Source: an uncultured Bacteroidales bacterium
GTDB taxonomy: Bacteria > Bacteroidota > Bacteroidia > Bacteroidales > Muribaculaceae
Reading direction: 5' to 3'
NCBI GenBank assembly: GCA_947175585.1
Contig: CAMWNL010000017.1
Coordinates: 1 to 10,529 of the forward strand
Length of the DNA stretch: 10,529 nucleotides
Below the pieces are notes generated by a model, which was given only the letters and a program-made list of their open reading frames with translations, had not been told where the DNA came from and ran no database searches. Positions 8,049-10,529 of the stretch are shown here, piece after piece (position 1 is the first letter of the stretch; each line of letters starts with the position of its first letter). The position numbers and the translations under genes are program-made.

Positions 8049-8080
8049 ATTGCAAATGCCGTTTTTTTTAGTTAACTTTG
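8049..8080 (+). promoter_or_regulatory. Bacteroidota-type promoter for the secreted T9SS-type protein gene
   Basis: TAACTTTG at 8073-8080 matches the -7 box TAnnTTTG exactly. ATTG at 8049-8052, 20 bases upstream, is a 3-of-4 match to the TTTG -33 box with one base more than ideal spacing. A run of eight T lies between them. Transcription would begin near 8087, only about 18 bases before the ATG at 8105. This placement shows that the possible TTG start at 8078 is part of the promoter and not a start codon. Confidence 0.7.
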
Positions 8081-8104
8081 TATAAGCAACAATTCCAGAC
8101 AGCT

Positions 8105-9412
8105 ATGAAACAGTACTTTGCTTCACTAACAATTTTAACCTTATTTCAGCTGAACGTTCAAGCCGGGCTGACTTTCCAGGGCAATTCATTACCCGTGGTT
8201 GCTGTCTCCCCCTCTCCATCTTCCGGCTTGGAAACAGTCTACGTTCTTAGCGAAACTTCTGGAGTTACGGTTTCTTACGACGGAGCCACTTCCGTCAAAT
8301 GGTCTCGTTTTGGAGCAAACGGAGCTGCCTATGCTGAACAGATAGCAACTTCTCAGTCAATTGCCCTTGAAAGAGCCGACTATGGATATATTGCTGATGT
8401 CGATGGTAAAGAACACTACTTCTGGATTGTTAACTACCAAAATCATTACTTCGATGTTACATCTCTCCAACCGGACCAATCTCAATCCGATTGCCAGCGT
8501 ACATTCCTGTCGTTTGAAGGAACGGCTGCCCCAATAATTTATTACACGATAAACGGCCGCAATCAGGAACTCGATCGCGAAATTCGATTACGCTACACAT
8601 CTCTTTCCTACGACTCCGACGCGTCGTATTATCGGCCTGTTGAAATAGAAGAGTCATTCCCGAGCATAACATCTTACATCTCAGTTGAAGCACCTCTCTG
8701 TAACACAGACTTCTCCATCTCAGGAGACAGATTCCTAAAGGCTTGGGGTTCTCCGGTTGAATTCAAGACTTCTGTTATGCAGGCTTATGCTTTATCAGCT
8801 GAGACTTCCGCTACACAGGTCGAACGAGACATTGACAATGAACAGCAGGTCGCCGGTGTTGCCCTGGGAGGCTCAGCCCCGTCAGAAATAACATTTACGG
8901 CCGCCATTACTGACGCTGCCTCTTTTTATGAATGGCAACTGGCCAACAACTCACAGTTCGATCCTATTGTTGACCGATACTCTCAGACAGAGTTAACATA
9001 TACATTCCGTAACCAAGGCACCACCTATGTGCGCTTCTTCGCGGCCAATGCTGACGGCGAATGTGAATACTACAGCCCCGTCTATGAAATCTCTATCGGT
9101 GAATCATCCCTACTCTGCCCAAACGCTTTTTCTCCTCAGTCTTCGCCCGGCGTAAACGATGAATGGAAAGTCAGCTACAAGTCTATCATCTCTTTTGACT
9201 GCCATATATTCAATCGTTGGGGCACTGAAGTCTGTTCCTTCTCCGATCCGTCACAAGGCTGGGATGGAAAATATAACGGGAAATACGTGCCTGCAGGTAC
9301 ATATTATTATGTAATAAAAGCGCGAGGTGCTGACGGTCGGGACTATAAACTTAGCGGTGATATAAACATTATAGGCTCTAAGAACATTAATTCTTCAGAT
9401 GCCAATTTATAA
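8105..9412 (+). CDS. Secreted protein with PKD-like domain and type B T9SS (gliding-motility-associated) C-terminal domain
   Basis: The protein has 435 residues and unknown function. ATG 8105 is chosen because it is followed by a short signal peptide (probable cut after Ala20, VQA-GL) and because an upstream TTG lies in the promoter. Residues 21-230 form a beta-rich region I cannot assign to a named domain; it includes YFWIVNYQNHYF (105-116) and a later APLCNTDFSISGDRF stretch (196-210). Residues about 258-331 look like a PKD/Ig-type fold (FYEWQLANN, TTYVRFFAANADGEC). Residues 338-424 are a type B C-terminal domain: CPNAFSP, FNRWGTEV (369-376), GWDGKYNGK (385-393), PAGTYYYVI (396-404). In the family this domain targets proteins through the type IX secretion system. 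Eleven residues follow it. It has its own promoter after a terminator, and a lytic transglycosylase gene starts 47 bases downstream, which suggests an envelope role (inference). Confidence 0.87.
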   Translation: MKQYFASLTILTLFQLNVQAGLTFQGNSLPVVAVSPSPSSGLETVYVLSETSGVTVSYDGATSVKWSRFGANGAAYAEQIATSQSIALERADYGYIADVDGKEHYFWIVNYQNHYFDVTSLQPDQSQSDCQRTFLSFEGTAAPIIYYTINGRNQELDREIRLRYTSLSYDSDASYYRPVEIEESFPSITSYISVEAPLCNTDFSISGDRFLKAWGSPVEFKTSVMQAYALSAETSATQVERDIDNEQQVAGVALGGSAPSEITFTAAITDAASFYEWQLANNSQFDPIVDRYSQTELTYTFRNQGTTYVRFFAANADGECEYYSPVYEISIGESSLLCPNAFSPQSSPGVNDEWKVSYKSIISFDCHIFNRWGTEVCSFSDPSQGWDGKYNGKYVPAGTYYYVIKARGADGRDYKLSGDINIIGSKNINSSDANL

Positions 9413-9459
9413 TATCGCCAAAATTCAATGTACTTTTTCCCTCATAATTAAAAACTGAC

Positions 9460-10431
9460 ATGAAAAAAACAATCTCTACTATTATCATATCTTCGGCCAT
9501 CATAGCGGCCTCTACTCTTATGTTACCGGTCACAACAGTCGCCGAACCAAGTCCGTCTCCTCAGACTTCAAGCCGATTGTTCGCACCTGTATTTAGTCCC
9601 GAGATTCCGTCTAAGATGAAGTTTTGCGGAAAAAATGTCGACTTGGACAGAAATGATATGTATGAGCGATTCGACCGCGAACTTACTTCTATTATCTATA
9701 GTCACGGTTCAACCATGCTAATGCTCAAACGAGCCAACAAATATTTTCCCGTAATAGCACCGATACTAAAAGCCAACGGACTGCCTGAAGACATCATTTA
9801 CCTCGCGTGCGCAGAGAGTTCTTTGAACCCGAGGGCATATTCTCCTGCTAAAGCAGCCGGTCTCTGGCAATTTATGGCTTCCACCGCTAAAGATTACGGT
9901 CTCGAAGTCAATGATGAGATTGACGAGCGCTACAACGTCGAAAAAGCCACTCAGGCTGCCTGCCGCTATCTGAAGAAAGGATTACAGAAATATGGCGATT
10001 GGCCAACCGTGATGGCTTCATATAACGCCGGCATGGGACGTATATCTACCGAACTTGACAAACAATTGTCCGATAACTCATTTGACCTGTATCTCAACGA
10101 TGAGACATCGCGCTATGTATTCCGTATCATGGCCATCAAAGCGATTCTCGAAAATCCAGCATCTTTCGGTTATCAGCTTAACCCTGACCAACTCTACAGA
10201 AATGTTGAATGTAAAACAGTCGAAGTCTCGGGTCCGGTTGAAGATTGGGCGACATGGGCACAACAGCAAGGCATCAGCTATGCTCAGCTTAAAGAAGAAA
10301 ATCCCTGGATTAGATCCCGTTCTCTGACCAATAAAGCAGGCAAGACTTATCAGGTCAAAGTCCCCAAAGCCGATTCAGTATATCGATCAAAACAAACTCC
10401 CTCCGTTTACAACAAAGATTGGGTGAAATAA
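9460..10431 (+). CDS. Lytic murein transglycosylase, MltD-like (GH23), with degenerate LysM-like tail
   Basis: The protein has 323 residues. A signal peptide (MKK, hydrophobic core, probable cut after Ala28, TVA-EP) exports it; there is no lipobox, so it is likely periplasmic. The catalytic SLT domain spans about residues 85-235. It holds the catalytic acid Glu119 in CAESSLNP, then AGLWQFM (133-139), DERYNVEKAT (155-164), ASYNAG (186-191) and ETSRYV (215-220), the order seen in family 1D (MltD-type) enzymes. Such enzymes cleave the MurNAc-GlcNAc bond and form 1,6-anhydroMurNAc ends. Residues about 257-303 (DWATWAQQQGISYAQLKEEN, then a G-K-T-Y-Q-V-K-V-P strand) look like a divergent LysM wall-binding module; E. 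coli MltD has clear LysM repeats, which are not seen here. No clear promoter or terminator lies in the 47 bases upstream, so it is probably cotranscribed with the T9SS-type protein gene, and uvrA follows by 9 bases. Confidence 0.93.
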   Translation: MKKTISTIIISSAIIAASTLMLPVTTVAEPSPSPQTSSRLFAPVFSPEIPSKMKFCGKNVDLDRNDMYERFDRELTSIIYSHGSTMLMLKRANKYFPVIAPILKANGLPEDIIYLACAESSLNPRAYSPAKAAGLWQFMASTAKDYGLEVNDEIDERYNVEKATQAACRYLKKGLQKYGDWPTVMASYNAGMGRISTELDKQLSDNSFDLYLNDETSRYVFRIMAIKAILENPASFGYQLNPDQLYRNVECKTVEVSGPVEDWATWAQQQGISYAQLKEENPWIRSRSLTNKAGKTYQVKVPKADSVYRSKQTPSVYNKDWVK

Positions 10432-10440
10432 AAAGACTTC

Positions 10441-10529
10441 ATGACAAAAATAAAAAAAGATAAATCATTGCAGCCTGTCGTTACCGAACAGGCTGCAACC
10501 TCACTCAGCGTCATCGGTGCACGTGTCAA
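10441..10529 (+). CDS. uvrA: Start of a probable excinuclease ABC subunit A gene (3' end outside window)
   Basis: Only 29 codons are visible. The frame opens at ATG 10441, nine bases after the transglycosylase stop, and runs to the window edge. The first 20 residues (MTKIKKDKSLQPVVTEQAAT) are a charged leader without family signal. The next, SLSVIGARV, matches the conserved UvrA opening, usually an I-x-V-x-G-A-R-x-H/N-N-L-K-N pattern before the Walker A region. UvrA is the DNA-damage-sensing ATPase of nucleotide excision repair. The short match and the consistent position make uvrA the best call, but the Walker motif lies beyond the window, so this is an inference. An 11-bp inverted repeat (10468-10498) lies inside these codons. 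Confidence 0.65.
   Translation, partial: MTKIKKDKSLQPVVTEQAATSLSVIGARV
10468..10498. repeat. Perfect 11-bp inverted repeat with 9-base loop in the first codons of the uvrA-like gene
   Basis: TTGCAGCCTGT (10468-10478) is the exact reverse complement of ACAGGCTGCAA (10488-10498), with loop CGTTACCGA. As RNA it would be a stable GC-rich stem 27 bases after the start codon. No T-run follows on the + strand. On the - strand the stem is followed, after about ten bases, by a T-rich stretch. It may be a translation-slowing or processing hairpin, a partial terminator of the upstream operon, or a chance result of coding sequence. Confidence 0.7.

Noticed and set aside
8078..8104. TTG start at 8078 for the secreted protein
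   Set aside because: The TTG is part of the -7 promoter box, upstream of the expected transcription start. ATG 8105 gives a proper signal peptide.
9431..9438. TACTTTTT as a -7 box for the lytic transglycosylase
   Set aside because: The last base of the box is wrong, and the sequence 19 bases upstream reads TATA and not TTTG, so it does not support a promoter.
1..10529. Mobile element, phage, CRISPR, toxin-antitoxin or defence system
   Set aside because: No transposase, integrase, repeat array, tRNA or small paired genes were seen; all genes are full housekeeping or envelope families in one orientation.

Overview
The window looks like chromosomal DNA of a member of the Bacteroidota, most likely a gut-type Bacteroidales. 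A Muribaculaceae-like genome is my best guess, but this is not proven. The evidence is a near-perfect Bacteroidota promoter (TTTG-N19-TAnnTTTG) ahead of etfB, a second such promoter ahead of the secreted protein gene, no Shine-Dalgarno sequences, a protein ending in a type B (gliding-motility-type) type IX secretion signal, and the long single-chain form of PurL. All genes lie on the + strand and are tightly packed. No stretch over 300 bases lacks a gene, and I see no mobile element, CRISPR array, tRNA or rRNA.

Region 1 (1-4155), purine synthesis: the 3' part of purL (FGAM synthase with its fused glutaminase), a strong hairpin in the gap, then a PurF-family protein. That second protein has an intact PRPP site and cysteines placed for an Fe-S cluster. 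Its glutaminase half has lost the N-terminal nucleophilic cysteine and other glutamine-site motifs, so it is probably not an ordinary glutamine-dependent PurF.

Region 2 (4156-7991), electron transfer and acyl-CoA oxidation/reduction: a clear promoter drives etfB-etfA-acyl-CoA dehydrogenase, closed by a good intrinsic terminator. The EtfA sequence has motifs I associate with the electron-bifurcating (Bcd-EtfAB-like) group. The dehydrogenase is an unusually long, 566-residue form.

Region 3 (7992-10529), envelope and repair: a second promoter drives a secreted protein with a type B T9SS C-terminal domain. It is followed by an MltD-like lytic transglycosylase and, nine bases later, the first 29 codons of what appears to be uvrA. 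A perfect 11-bp inverted repeat sits in the first codons of that last gene.

Most of the window is ordinary housekeeping sequence. The points most worth a second look are the glutaminase-dead PurF paralogue, the bifurcation-type Etf/dehydrogenase operon without visible partner enzymes, and the two related hairpins (2679-2716 and 10468-10498).
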